A DNA stretch of 64,000 bases from Henningerozyma blattae CBS 6284 (lineage: Eukaryota > Ascomycota > Saccharomycetes > Saccharomycetales > Saccharomycetaceae), in assembly GCF_000315915.1 (NCBI RefSeq), contig NC_020185.1, positions 2,294,001 through 2,358,000 of the forward strand. The letters run 5' to 3'. Numbering within the stretch: position 1 is the stretch's first letter; each line of letters begins with the position of its first letter. Shown here piece after piece: positions 51,886-62,083 of the stretch. The notes below the pieces were generated by a model. That model ran no database searches. It was not told the DNA's origin and saw only the letters and a program-made list of their open reading frames with translations. A program made the position numbers and the translations under genes.

Positions 51886-53489
51886 TCTTATTATACTAAT
51901 AATTGAGCATTTATTTACAATCTTCTTAAATTATTAAAAAAAATCAAAATTAATAAAAAAATAATTGGCAGAATCAATAGTATTTAATTCTGAAGCATAG
52001 ACAATACCTTTATTTCCCTTCTTTTTTCTAAACCACATTTTCACAATCAACCTAATCAAAATTTTGATATCGCTACTTTTCTTTTTATATTTTTAGACCA
52101 TATCTACTTTTTGCTTCTACTTATTTCATTTTTACATCTTTTTTTACCTTTTTTTATTAACTTCCTCTATATCAATTAAATTCAAATTTATTTTATTTTA
52201 TGTTATTTTATTTTTACAATGACAGGTATATATAAATAGTTTTAAATTTTGTAAATAAATGAATATAACTAAATAAATGAATAATATGAAAAAAATATAT
52301 ATACTTACTTTTAACATTAAAAATTTTGTGGTTCTATCTTCTTTTTTATTTTACAAATATTATTTTATGATATTCTAACCTTTCACAATGGAAAGTGGTT
52401 ACTTTCATATTTAACTTATCTCCTATGATTGTTTAAATTTAATGACTTTGCCTCATCTTTTTTTTCCCCTGGAACACCAAAACTTCTCGTAACTCTCGAA
52501 GTATTAAATATCTTTTAAATTCTTAAGAATCTCAATTCATACTCTTTGATACTTACACATTTTAATTTCGATCAACAATTTCTAAACAATCAAAGCACTT
52601 TGAATATTCTTGGTTATTCAACTATTGATTATAGATAATTAACTACTAGAGAAGATCAATCAATTAATCTTGATTTTACTCGAATTATAACACATATTTA
52701 TATCCACAAATCTTTTTCAAAATCAATTACGTATTCAATTACAAGATGAATTCCAATGTACATGCTCTCTCCTATTACTTCTCCTATTTTTATAATTTGG
52801 AAAATTTTACTTCCTTTCTATATACAACGTAATGTTAGAAATAAAATTAGAGATCTCCTATTATTTAAAGGGTACTAAACTTAGGACTATCCTTTTCCAC
52901 ATCAGGCCTCTTTACAATTTCAGAGTCCTTTTTTACTTTCAACTATTTTATTTTCACAGCACTTACACGCTACCGTTTGTAGTATTCCCCTATATAGTAG
53001 TTCCAATACAGGTAATCTGTACAGTATATTATGTATCTCCTATAAAAAAGCACTTCCCTTTCGGGTATGGCCCCTATATAGTGTATTGCTATAATAATTT
53101 TAATATTTTTCTTCAATGGTTATTAAATAATTATTATAATCTTTATTATAATTTTTAAAGTTTTAAGTTTAGGTTAACCCCTTATTCCAAGGGTTTTTGA
53201 TAAATTGATCCATCAAGCACAAATTAAAAATAGTAAAAAAAAAAAGCAATTTCCATATGAGGAAGTCCGACGTGTGAGCTATGTAATAAAATTAATTAAG
53301 GAGAATAGTATAATTTATAGCGTGCAAAATAGTGTATTTGATTAATAGCAAAATGAAAAAAAAAAAAAAAACATAATTACATAAATTATCTATCTAAATG
53401 ATATGAGTTGGAAACATGTAAGAAAAAAAAATGTGATTACGAAGATATGGAAAAATAAAATATGAAAAATGATCTATTGTTTGGAATAT
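51886..53489. other. PMP3 / IRC23 convergent spacer
   Basis: 1.6 kb, very AT-rich. A 108-codon ORF (52832-53158) is Tyr/Phe-rich and has no recognisable homology, so it is not called. Two CCCTATATAGT copies lie within it (near 52989 and 53071). Nothing else is seen. Confidence 0.55.
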
Positions 53490-54014
53490 TTAATATGCTG
53501 CAGTTGTAGAAGTTGGAATAGTTAAATGATTGAAAGTTTCAGTCAATGACGAGTTGGGTGAATTCTCTATGGAATCTGAAACCTCATCTTTTTTCTTGAT
53601 TGGAGTTGTAGAGAATTGATGGTTTAGAAGTAAATATTGGAAATCTAATTTAGTTAAGACCTTCAAATGGTTTAAAGGATTTAAACTAAATAAGATGTCA
53701 TGAGAGTCTTCTAACAATTTTTTCTTGCCAACAAAAGGTTTATGGTTATTGGAGGAACCCAAGTTTGTAGAAGGATCAGAGTTAGTAGAAGAATTAAGGG
53801 ATTCCATATTTGTTATTGCAATATCTGATTCTATATCAACCGATGAGATTGATTTTGGCGATAAAGAAGAAGAAGAAGAAGAAGAACAAAGTATCGAATC
53901 TTCAAGCATACTACTTGGTGCTGAAGAGGCCGAGACAGAATCGATATCTTCGTTACATCGAGATTCTTGCAATTCATCCAAATCTCTTTGAATTAAACTA
54001 ATATCAAAGGATTT
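53490..54014 (-). CDS. IRC23/BSC2-like gene, downstream frame (+1)
   Basis: Open from 54014 to the stop at 53490 (174 codons); the first ATG is at 53981. It is offset by one base from the upstream ORF ending at 54004 and overlaps it by only about 10 bases. The product is acidic and Ser-rich (SSAPSSMLEDSILCSSSSSS), then has LFSLNPLNHLKVLTKLDFQY and a polar tail. It is probably the C-terminal part of the same gene, reached by a +1 shift, or the second half of a pseudogene. In S. cerevisiae BSC2 was listed as a stop-codon-bypass candidate. Confidence 0.6.
   Translation of the reverse strand, partial: KSFDISLIQRDLDELQESRCNEDIDSVSASSAPSSMLEDSILCSSSSSSSLSPKSISSVDIESDIAITNMESLNSSTNSDPSTNLGSSNNHKPFVGKKKLLEDSHDILFSLNPLNHLKVLTKLDFQYLLLNHQFSTTPIKKKDEVSDSIENSPNSSLTETFNHLTIPTSTTAAY
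54003..54009 (-). other. Candidate +1 recoding site CTT-TGA-T
   Basis: On the sense strand the upstream ORF ends ATA AAA ATC CTT TGA T. Slipping +1 on CTT at the UGA stop enters the downstream frame at GAT. CUU-UGA is the site used in bacterial prfB, and CUU is the shift codon of Ty1, ABP140 and EST3 in yeast. A single-base sequencing error in the adjacent A5 run would give the same picture. Confidence 0.45.
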
Positions 54015-54417
54015 TTATTTTTTTATCTTGTAATGGGGAAGTCACGTTGGAACTCTCTCTTGATACTTCAATCACTGTGGATAAAGTGTGATAATTTAAG
54101 ATTGAATAATGGAATTTTTTAAATTTCATATCATGATAGAAATTCCTACCATGAGTGAAATGAGTTTGCTTGTTTCTATTAGAATAAATATTTGTATTAG
54201 AAGGTCTAGTCTCTATAGGTTCAATTGTTATTGTGATGCTACTTAAGTAATAAAAAACGACCTCTATCAGATACCTAAACAGCCTATAGCAATAAACGGT
54301 CAAATCCAATGCCAACGATACTAGAATGATACTTGCTAAAAAATAAGCGAAATATTTTAACATGGTTCGCGCGATGTATATTGGTGTAATAATTAGAAGA
54401 GAAATTAAATTAATCAT
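54004..54417 (-). CDS. IRC23: IRC23/BSC2-like protein, upstream frame (membrane part)
   Basis: 137 codons from ATG 54417 to TGA 54004. Two strongly hydrophobic stretches (about 3-35 and 42-62) suggest an ER-type membrane anchor, then a basic tail. Identity rests on position: same strand and next to WHI2 (as IRC23, YOR044W), convergent with PMP3 (as BSC2, YDR275W). These two are whole-genome-duplication paralogues of unknown role. Homology could not be verified from sequence alone. It ends at CTT-TGA, after which the +1 frame stays open for 171 more codons. Confidence 0.6.
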   Translation of the reverse strand: MINLISLLIITPIYIARTMLKYFAYFLASIILVSLALDLTVYCYRLFRYLIEVVFYYLSSITITIEPIETRPSNTNIYSNRNKQTHFTHGRNFYHDMKFKKFHYSILNYHTLSTVIEVSRESSNVTSPLQDKKIKIL

Positions 54418-55332
54418 TCGGTATTGTAATTTGTGTAATTTGTGTAATTATTATTATTATTATTATTGTTATTATGTTGTTGTTGTTGTTTTTATAGTTA
54501 TAAAAGCTATTGTATATAAGTAATACTTTTTTATTGTCTTATTATTTTTTTTATTTTTGTCTTTTTTTTTATTATCTTAGAATGTAGGACTAAAACCAAA
54601 CTAGATCGATAGCATATAGCACCCACCACAATATTACCAATAAGCTTATGTGACTTACGTTTTATTTTGAGGCTTTCTCTTGTGAAAAAAACGTGATGTC
54701 GTGTAGCAGATCGGCAATTCTTTAATAATCCTGCGACGTTTAATTCTTATGATCCTTAAACTTGTGGTGATGACATCTTACGATCCTTGAATCCTTGGAA
54801 TTTATCCCGTGTTGATATGGGTTTAATATTCTCGTGATTCATATGCATTTTTATGCTTGCTCCACATCCGTCGATCCGCAACAATGGCGCGTGCGATGCC
54901 ATGACTCGAATTTGTCTTTTGACCCGACAGTCCGAAATGTGAAAATGACCGAAAAAAAAAAAAGAAAAAAGATATGTATAACATCATATAATATCGTATA
55001 TCCACTAAACGAGAAAAGAAACGAGACGCCGAGAAGTTACCCGGAAAATGGGCGTAACCTTTAAGGTTTTGTTTGCTCGTATTAAGTGATGTAATTCTGA
55101 AAAGGACAAAGAAAACGAGTAAGAATACTGTTTCTGGGCAGCTCTTACCCCCTTTTGATCTCAACGTGAGCCGATGTGCCAATTCGGTGATATATTTCCT
55201 GTTTTCGCAAAATGTGATCCTATTTGAGTCGGCGATTACGAATGGGGAAATGGAAGGCAATTTCCGCGGAGTTAACATTCTCAGTGCGTTTTATTCTTAT
55301 ATGGACGTTTGAAAATGAAAAAAAATAAGGCA

Positions 55333-55334
<2 letters not shown>

Positions 55335-55363
<29 letters not shown>
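55335..55363. repeat. (AT)n microsatellite
   Basis: About 14 AT units in the IRC23 upstream region. Confidence 0.9.
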
Positions 55364-55684
55364 AGAATCATTTCTAATACATTTTTTTCATCAAGGATAT
55401 TCATATAGGTAATAAGATAATATTTTCTTTAAACAACTAATAATCAAATCAACATAACCATATCAAAATAATCAAAATGTTTTGTTTGCAAAGAATAAAG
55501 TATAATGGAAAATATGTTCAATTGACTTTACATTAATCACTTCAATCTTTTTATGAGTCAACGATTGCAATTCTAAAAGTAGCAATATACTTTTTACAAT
55601 GACAATAACGATACTAGCAATTCTCTCTTTCAATAGGACAATCCGAAATGTCTAGCCAAGGGACTTGTTTCATGCTTGGTCAAA

Positions 55685-55788
55685 CAATTTGTCCATTGTC
55701 TTTTTGCCAATGGCCGGACAAACGATTTGTCTTTACCCAATGGCTTTTGTCCATATCTGGTAAAAACAATTTGTCTACAATCGGCTCT
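55685..55788. repeat. Threefold degenerate repeat with TTTGTC and CCAATGGC
   Basis: ACAATTTGTC...CCAATGGC (from 55685), ACGATTTGTC...CCAATGGC (from 55722) and ACAATTTGTC...CAATCGGC (from 55766), with an extra inverted GGACAAA. CCAAT boxes within it may bind the Hap complex. It lies about 1.3 kb upstream of IRC23. Confidence 0.6.
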
Positions 55789-56065
55789 TACACTTTCCCA
55801 ATTTGGGTTCCGAAACACGTAATTAGGTGTGGATGTTAATGGCGCTAGACATGACGTAACGCTATAGGCCCTTTCGGCTTACATATTTTAACCAATGATA
55901 TTCTAAAAATAAAGATTAAAAAAAAAAAAAAATCTCATGAATATATTACTAATTTTTTTTTCTTTTTTTTTTTCCCTTGATAAATAAATAAATTTAATTC
56001 TATAAAATTGTTCTTGTGTTATGGCAGGTACCCATGCTATTGCATGTTTGGTTGTGCTTGGAAAC

Positions 56066-57454
56066 TTATGCACCTAGAATACTTAGTTCTAAAGTCCAAA
56101 CTCTACGGATATGCAATTTGATGGGGATTCTTACAATGATGGATAAAGCATTTTCATCTTCACCTATAATCAATTTTGGGTTGATGAAAGGTTGCAACCT
56201 CCAATCTAATCTGATATCAAAAGATATTTCTTGCTTATTCCACCAACATTTTCTTGCAGGTCTTTTCCAAAATAATAGTAATTTATCATTTAATTTTGGT
56301 TTAGGAACTAGATCATATAGATTCTTAGTCCCTCCATTATTTTCCGCATCAGTGCATTCTTGTGGTGATGAATGTCTTTTCAAAGACTTGGATCTTACTA
56401 CATTTGTGATATTACAAAACGTATTGTTATGATTTTGATGTTTATTATAATTTTCCAATTGTTGAGCTTGATAAACTTTTTGTCTAAAGGATTCTGTCGT
56501 TTCATTTTCTACACGTTGTAATGATAATGAACTTATAATGGTTCTATTTTTTTCTTGTACTCTACTTGCCCATTGGGAATGTCTATGGAACCCAGAAGTA
56601 TACAACATATCCACCAAATGTTTTTCAGTGGTACCCAAGGTAGCATTACTACTATTGGTATTATCATTTTTTTCTTGATAGTCGTTATATAACCCGTTGA
56701 AAATGGAATCGTTATCAATCAGATAGTTCCCTGCCAAGATTTTCAATTTCTTCATCAAATCCGTCAAGATATCTCTTGCTTGATCTCTATCGAATTTGGT
56801 CAAGATCTTTGTATGGTTGAGAATCGATGTTTTATTATTCAACACGACGTAATAATCCAAATCTTCTCTCAATAGGATAATTATAGGGTTTTCATGTAAT
56901 ATCGTATGATTATCATTTTGATTATGCCGTATCCTGTTGAAAGGGAAATAATTGTTATAAATAAAAGAAGGTGAATTGTTTAATAAATCATGATTGGCAA
57001 TATTATAAATATTTAAAATATAATTAAAACAGTTTGGCGAGAAGTTCGTTATGAAAACCATATCACTTGAATTCAAATTATTAATGACTTGACCCTTAAT
57101 ATCAAGAAACACACCCGAGGGGAATAAACATAACAATAAGGATTCAGGCAGAGATAACAATTGATCTCTAGTGATGTAAAAATGTGTATGTTGGATATTT
57201 AAATGAATCATGAAATTATTACCGTCATTGTTATCGATGTTTAAATATTTGGCATTAAAAGATGACATATCACCTATATAACATTCATTGTCAAAGGAAC
57301 TATTATTGGAAACATTGGTGATTGTGTTTGTTAAAGGGTTTGAAGTGATGTCGTTAAGTTTGGCATTTTTATTTGCATTAAAAATGGGTAAAGAAGTAAT
57401 GATTGGATCAGGTTCTTCAATTTGAGTGATTATATTTTCCATAATGCTATTCAA
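56066..57454 (-). CDS. WHI2: Stress-response phosphatase partner Whi2
   Basis: A 462-residue protein. Whi2 binds the Psr1/Psr2 phosphatases, helps activate the Msn2 stress response, and restrains TORC1 and Ras signalling. The N-terminal half (about 80-190) contains a BTB/KCTD-like fold (FYITRDQLLSLPESLLLCLFP). The C-terminal half has the conserved KHLVDMLYTSGFHRHSQWASR, LLLFWKRPARKCWW and IRIPIKLHIRRVWTLELSILG segments (last interrupted by V). S. cerevisiae Whi2 is 486 residues (YOR043W). Neighbours IRC23 and CUE5 match. Confidence 0.93.
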   Translation of the reverse strand: MNSIMENIITQIEEPDPIITSLPIFNANKNAKLNDITSNPLTNTITNVSNNSSFDNECYIGDMSSFNAKYLNIDNNDGNNFMIHLNIQHTHFYITRDQLLSLPESLLLCLFPSGVFLDIKGQVINNLNSSDMVFITNFSPNCFNYILNIYNIANHDLLNNSPSFIYNNYFPFNRIRHNQNDNHTILHENPIIILLREDLDYYVVLNNKTSILNHTKILTKFDRDQARDILTDLMKKLKILAGNYLIDNDSIFNGLYNDYQEKNDNTNSSNATLGTTEKHLVDMLYTSGFHRHSQWASRVQEKNRTIISSLSLQRVENETTESFRQKVYQAQQLENYNKHQNHNNTFCNITNVVRSKSLKRHSSPQECTDAENNGGTKNLYDLVPKPKLNDKLLLFWKRPARKCWWNKQEISFDIRLDWRLQPFINPKLIIGEDENALSIIVRIPIKLHIRRVWTLELSILGA

Positions 57455-58117
57455 AATAGATGACAGATGGAATCGAAAAAAAAATCAAAATAAATAAATA
57501 AATTGAAATAAAAATAAAGAGTATTAAGGAATGTATAATGAGATTTCTATAAATTGGAGTTTGGAAATAGGAATTTGGGAATGGAGTAAAGGAAAAAAAG
57601 AAAAGAGAAAAAAACGGAAGCGAGAATAAAGAAATTGTATCGGCGGTAAAAAAAAATATTTAAAGCAAAACTGTTTGAAAAAATAGACAAAGAGGAAAGA
57701 TATTCAAAATCTTAGTTAATGACCATTCATAAAATCATTAATCGAATAAAGGTATGGATAAGAATGAGAGAGGCAGAGATAGGGGAAGCAAAAGGTAGTT
57801 GGTTCACAACTGAATATTTTTAAGACAAGACAACCTATGACAAAATCTACGTAATAGCAAACACAAACCACATTGACAATACACACATACTCAAATAATA
57901 GACACAATAATTGACAGTTATATATAACTCATAACTCACAAATGCCCATTTCGTTATCTAAGAACCAAAATAAAATTATTCAAATTAATCGATGAGACTA
58001 CTAAGCATCTAGTTGCATTTTGTCAGATCGCCTTGGATCTCGGTAGAATGCGTAGAGAATTCCTCTAGCAACGAATAGTGGCCATTTCTTTACAGGCAAA
58101 AAAATAATAATTCTAAA

Positions 58118-58149
58118 AAGAAGAAGAAGAAGAAGAAGAAGAAGAAGAC
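58118..58149. repeat. (GAA)n microsatellite
   Basis: About ten AAG/GAA units in the WHI2 upstream region. Confidence 0.9.
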
Positions 58150-58430
58150 AGCTAAGTTTGTTATTACTGCACATGATCCATCGTCAGGAATTTCCCATAA
58201 TGCACCAAACATTCTCGAGACTTGAGCCGAAAACAGGGCCTTGCTAGGAAAAAGAAAAGTTTTTAAAAAGGGCGTTGTTTTTTTTCGCTAGAATACGGAT
58301 TTCCGGATCTGTCGCGAATATTGCCTAGAAGCGGGCGCAGCCAATGCAGTGTGCGGCTGCACTGGAGCTCAGGAGACGGCCGCTAGCGTTGTACAGCGTG
58401 TTCTGTGAGCGGCTAGCTAGATACGGTATT

Positions 58431-58475
58431 GGAGACGGTAGCGAAGACGGAGACGGTAGCGGAGACGGAAAAGGT
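58431..58475 (+). repeat. GC-rich 12-bp minisatellite GGAGACGGTAGC
   Basis: Three to four units, some 6-bp shortened, in a GC-rich island about 1 kb upstream of WHI2. Composition resembles the MSA island. Confidence 0.75.
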
Positions 58476-59586
58476 AGTGCCACATACATTTTTTCCAGAA
58501 ACGATAGAACCCGTGGAGCCAGCAGATGGTAGGTTTTTCCGGACCCGCAATTGGCACCTGATATGGCCATTACCGTGTAATTCTTTCCGTAAGGGGTAGT
58601 TCCCCGTCGAGTGGAGCTATCCTTTTTCGGGGTGAGATCGTGGCGGTTGTTTCAGAAAGAGGCTTTTTTTCCCGCGCTACGGATATATCTGGTGTGGGTG
58701 AAATAAGCTACTTCTGCAGGATAATCCGAGTCATATATAAAAAAAGGAAAAAAAATTTTTTTTCTTTTGAAGTAGAAAGAAAAAAGAAATGCAAACAAAT
58801 TTTACCAATACGGTGTCTTCTTCGAGGGAATAGAACATTGTTTATTTTGTTTGTTTGCTTGGTTACGGGCTCCAGCGGTTTCTGTGACGGGGTGTCTGGA
58901 TGATATGGTGCCTGCATCTAACTTCCTTTTTGGGATACATTGTGTTGTGTCTTTTTTTTTTTTCCTTTTCTTATTCTTAAAAATTTTTTTTTTACTGCTG
59001 GGCCGTTGCTGTGTAAACCCAGGGTTTTGTGGTAACCCTAGACAAAGCCCTTTTTTTCCCATTGATAATTGTGGTGAAAGTAAAATTTTTTTTTTCTTTT
59101 TTTTTTTTTTTTTTTTCTAATCCATTCATTATATGAAGTTATTGACTAGTCTCGAAAAACATTCCTATACAAACAATTATCAATTTATTATAAATTGAAC
59201 ACTTGTGCTCCTCAAAAAAATAAAAAGTATACTTTGTATCGTTAAAATTTCTTAGAATGTTTAACCAAACACGAATTGTTTAGCAAGGGATACACATACG
59301 CATCTACTCTTTGTTTATTTCAATGTGAATGCTCAAGGTATGAAACCTCATATTGAAATTAATGTTGACTAGTTGTACGTGATATGCCATGCGATTTTTC
59401 TTTTTTTCTCTTTTCTTTGTTTTGTTTTGGCAATATTTTAAAATGATGATTTTCCAATAAACTTATCTACATTATCTGAAGTTTTTGTGAAGAGTAACAA
59501 TTATCTGATTTTAACAACGCAATTCAAAAAGAGAGAACAAAAAGAAAACAAAACAAATAAACATGGTAAACTTTGTAATATTATAA

Positions 59587-59650
59587 AAAACAAACAAACA
59601 AACAAACAAACAAACAAACAAACAAACAAACAAACAAACAAACAAACAAA
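59587..59650. repeat. (CAAA)n microsatellite
   Basis: About sixteen tetranucleotide units, 86 bp downstream of the CUE5 stop codon. Confidence 0.95.
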
Positions 59651-59735
59651 TGAAGAAAAACAATTGTTATATAGTTATCAACTACTTAAACGTCTAATTA
59701 ATATCGTAGATTATCGTAGATTATCGTACAATTTA

Positions 59736-61613
59736 TCAAGCATCATCTTCGTCATTGATTAAGAAATCGTTGAGATTTTTTGAATCAGTATTATTACTCA
59801 TATTGATCGGTTCAGGCTTGATAGTATTCATCTTGATGCTACCAACATCAGTGACTAAATCTTTATCCTTAGTATCTTTAGCATTCGCACCTTCCTTTAC
59901 CTCTTTATCTTCCACTTTAATGGTATTAGAAAAGGCAACTACTTTACTGGCTTCCTTTGGATCTTCATCTGTGCTCTTTCTCATTCTATTTGGTAATTGA
60001 GGTGGAACATCATCGTCATTGTCATCATCGTCATCATCGTCATCATTGAAATGTAAATTAACTCCATTGGCTTTCAATATACTATCATTATTTCTTTGAT
60101 TATCATTGATAGTATTACCAAAGGAATTGAATCTATGCCTTTCAGGTCTTACTGAATTTTTCATTGTATTCGAATATGTTTTAGTATAAAGAGAATCTTT
60201 TTCATATAGAGCACCACCACGTCTTTTGTTCGAACCACCATACCCATAATCATCAGCATCACCCTCCTCCTCTTCTTCTTCAGCAGTCCAACTTTTAAAC
60301 CAATTAGAAACACGAGTGGCAGTATCTTGTAATGATTTACCTGCACGATCTGTAATCTCAGGTAAGTCCTTTTCTACAAATTGTTGCCAGGACTCACTAT
60401 CTTCGAAATCTTCGCTATAGTATTGACTTTCTTCTTCTGCTGTCATAGGGTTACGACGTCTTCTTTCACGATCTCTTCTTCTTTGCTCACTAGACCAATC
60501 ACTACCATTAGGTGCTCGAGTATTGGATGTTCGAGTTCTATTTTCATCTTCTGGGAAGTAAGGTTGAGCTTGAGTTTGTGGAATGGAAGGTTGTTGTTGT
60601 TGTTGTTGTTGTGGGGCATTCATGGCAGATCTTCTATTATATTTCTCGTCCAATTGTCTTGCTAAAATTTCATCTTGTTCTTCTTGTTGAAGTTTTCTTC
60701 TCAACATCGAGGTTTGCTTGGCTAATCTTGCTTGGTGAGCTGGTCTTGTTGGCAATTCAATATCTTTACTATTTTCTGGATCTGATAAGTATAACAGAGC
60801 ATTGAATGCAGGATCTACAGATCCTTGAGATGCAATGATGATTGCCTTTACATATTTATCTTCAATGTTAGGGAATGCATCTTTTAATTGATTATAAATT
60901 GGATTTGCTAACAACCTTGGAGATGCTTCTCTATTTTGTCTTTTATTAATATCGTCATTAATAGATTTTGGTTTTTTCAATAAGTTATCTTTATTTGTAG
61001 AAGTGACTTTAGGAATTGAAACTGAAGAATTTCTAACCGGTAAAGGTGGAACATCATCATCTTCATTATCACCAGCACCATTATTTTCTTTATTTTCAGA
61101 ATCTAATGGGATATCAACAGTATCATTTGGAACAGTAGTGGAAATATTGACGGTTTTTTTGCTAGATTCTCCTTTTGAAGTTGTGTTTTTATTTGTTTCA
61201 TTTTTAACACTTTTTGTTTCGTCAACTTTATCATTTGAATCTGCAGTTGACTCTTCAATCTTTACAATTGGTTCTTTTGCCTTGCCATCAGTTTTTACAA
61301 TTGGCTCTTCCGTCTTGGCATCCCCTGTTGTTTTAGGTTCTTCCTTTATTTTATCATCTGATTTAGGTTCTTCCTTTACTTCATCATCTGCTTTAGATTC
61401 TTCATTGGGTTCAACATCTGAATCTGATTTTGTCTGTGGATCTTTTTCCGATTCAAGGGTTACATCTTCCAAAGATTCAACATTATCCTGTGATTTCGCG
61501 TCATCTTTAGTGTCTTCAATTTTTTTAGAGTTTTTCTCATCTTTTGTTTTAGTATTTAGATCCTTATTTAATGGGACATCTTTTGTTTCTTCAACTTGTT
61601 TACTCTCCACCAT
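59736..61613 (-). CDS. CUE5: Ubiquitin-binding autophagy receptor Cue5
   Basis: A 625-residue protein. Cue5 binds ubiquitinated aggregates by its CUE domain and Atg8 by an AIM motif. The N-terminus (1-200) is Lys/Glu/Asp/Ser-rich. The CUE domain is at about 236-279, with the FP pair (AFPNIEDKYV) and the ALLYLSD helix. WQQF, preceded by an acidic run (SEDFEDSES), is a good candidate AIM (WxxF/L). A polyQ run and an Asp run follow. It is much longer than S. cerevisiae Cue5 (411), mainly in disordered parts. YOR042W neighbours WHI2. The paralogue DON1 (YDR273W) is less likely given the AIM. Confidence 0.92.
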   Translation of the reverse strand: MVESKQVEETKDVPLNKDLNTKTKDEKNSKKIEDTKDDAKSQDNVESLEDVTLESEKDPQTKSDSDVEPNEESKADDEVKEEPKSDDKIKEEPKTTGDAKTEEPIVKTDGKAKEPIVKIEESTADSNDKVDETKSVKNETNKNTTSKGESSKKTVNISTTVPNDTVDIPLDSENKENNGAGDNEDDDVPPLPVRNSSVSIPKVTSTNKDNLLKKPKSINDDINKRQNREASPRLLANPIYNQLKDAFPNIEDKYVKAIIIASQGSVDPAFNALLYLSDPENSKDIELPTRPAHQARLAKQTSMLRRKLQQEEQDEILARQLDEKYNRRSAMNAPQQQQQQQPSIPQTQAQPYFPEDENRTRTSNTRAPNGSDWSSEQRRRDRERRRRNPMTAEEESQYYSEDFEDSESWQQFVEKDLPEITDRAGKSLQDTATRVSNWFKSWTAEEEEEEGDADDYGYGGSNKRRGGALYEKDSLYTKTYSNTMKNSVRPERHRFNSFGNTINDNQRNNDSILKANGVNLHFNDDDDDDDDNDDDVPPQLPNRMRKSTDEDPKEASKVVAFSNTIKVEDKEVKEGANAKDTKDKDLVTDVGSIKMNTIKPEPINMSNNTDSKNLNDFLINDEDDA

Positions 61614-61965
61614 TTTGAGATTATAATTCCTATTTTTAAATAAGATAACGATGTATATAGTATTATCTTTAAAAAGTAATAATTGAAAATGTAAGTTAAA
61701 AAATATGATCTGAAAAATGTTACCTCAAAAAAGAATTAATCTCCAAAATATATTTTTTAATATTGAATTCCAACTCCATTAAAAGATTTGTCAATTGGAA
61801 TTATTGAAATGCGCTCCCTTGAAATTTCAAAGGGGGCAAAAAACAAGTAATGAAATGTAAACGGAAAAATTCGGAAAAAATTCGGGAAATCTCGGATAAC
61901 TAAAAATGAATGATATTAAACTAAATGAAAATTATAAAGAATGAAGCAAATATATATATATATAC

Positions 61966-62003
<38 letters not shown>

Positions 62004-62083
62004 TATTATGATGATGATTAAAGAATGGACAAAAAAGGTGAAAGAGGGAGAACATTTCATGAATCGTTAGAGCATATTTTGAA
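61614..62083. other. GLO2-CUE5 spacer (CUE5 promoter)
   Basis: A 470-bp spacer with two near-repeats of AAATTCGG (near 61866 and 61876), a TA tract (61950-61972) and a (TAA)n microsatellite (61973-62003). No gene. Confidence 0.6.

Larger units (their letters stand above)
54418..56065. other. WHI2 to IRC23 spacer
   Basis: 1.65 kb. It contains ATT and GTT runs (54438-54490), a Reb1 core TTACCCGG (55037-55044), a TA microsatellite (55335-55363), and a degenerate threefold TTTGTC/CCAATGGC repeat (55685-55788). A 151-codon minus-strand ORF (54823-55278) has an Phe run and no family, so it is not called. Confidence 0.55.
57455..59735. other. CUE5-WHI2 spacer (WHI2 promoter) with GC-rich minisatellite
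   Basis: 2.3 kb. It holds a GAA microsatellite (58118-58149), a GC-rich block (about 58320-58640) with a GGAGACGGTAGC repeat (58431-58475), poly-T tracts near 58755, 58952 and 59085-59117, and a CAAA microsatellite (59587-59650) near the CUE5 stop. No supported gene. Confidence 0.55.

Noticed and set aside
52832..53158. 108-codon Tyr/Phe-rich ORF downstream of PMP3
   Set aside because: AT-rich composition explains it; no homology or expected gene.
54823..55278. 151-codon minus-strand ORF between WHI2 and IRC23
   Set aside because: Contains a poly-Phe run from a poly-A tract, no family resemblance, and no syntenic gene expected on that strand.
58325..58570. 81-codon ORF with a Walker-A-like GSGKT
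   Set aside because: Isolated motif in repeat-rich GC DNA; no other NTPase motifs follow, so likely chance.
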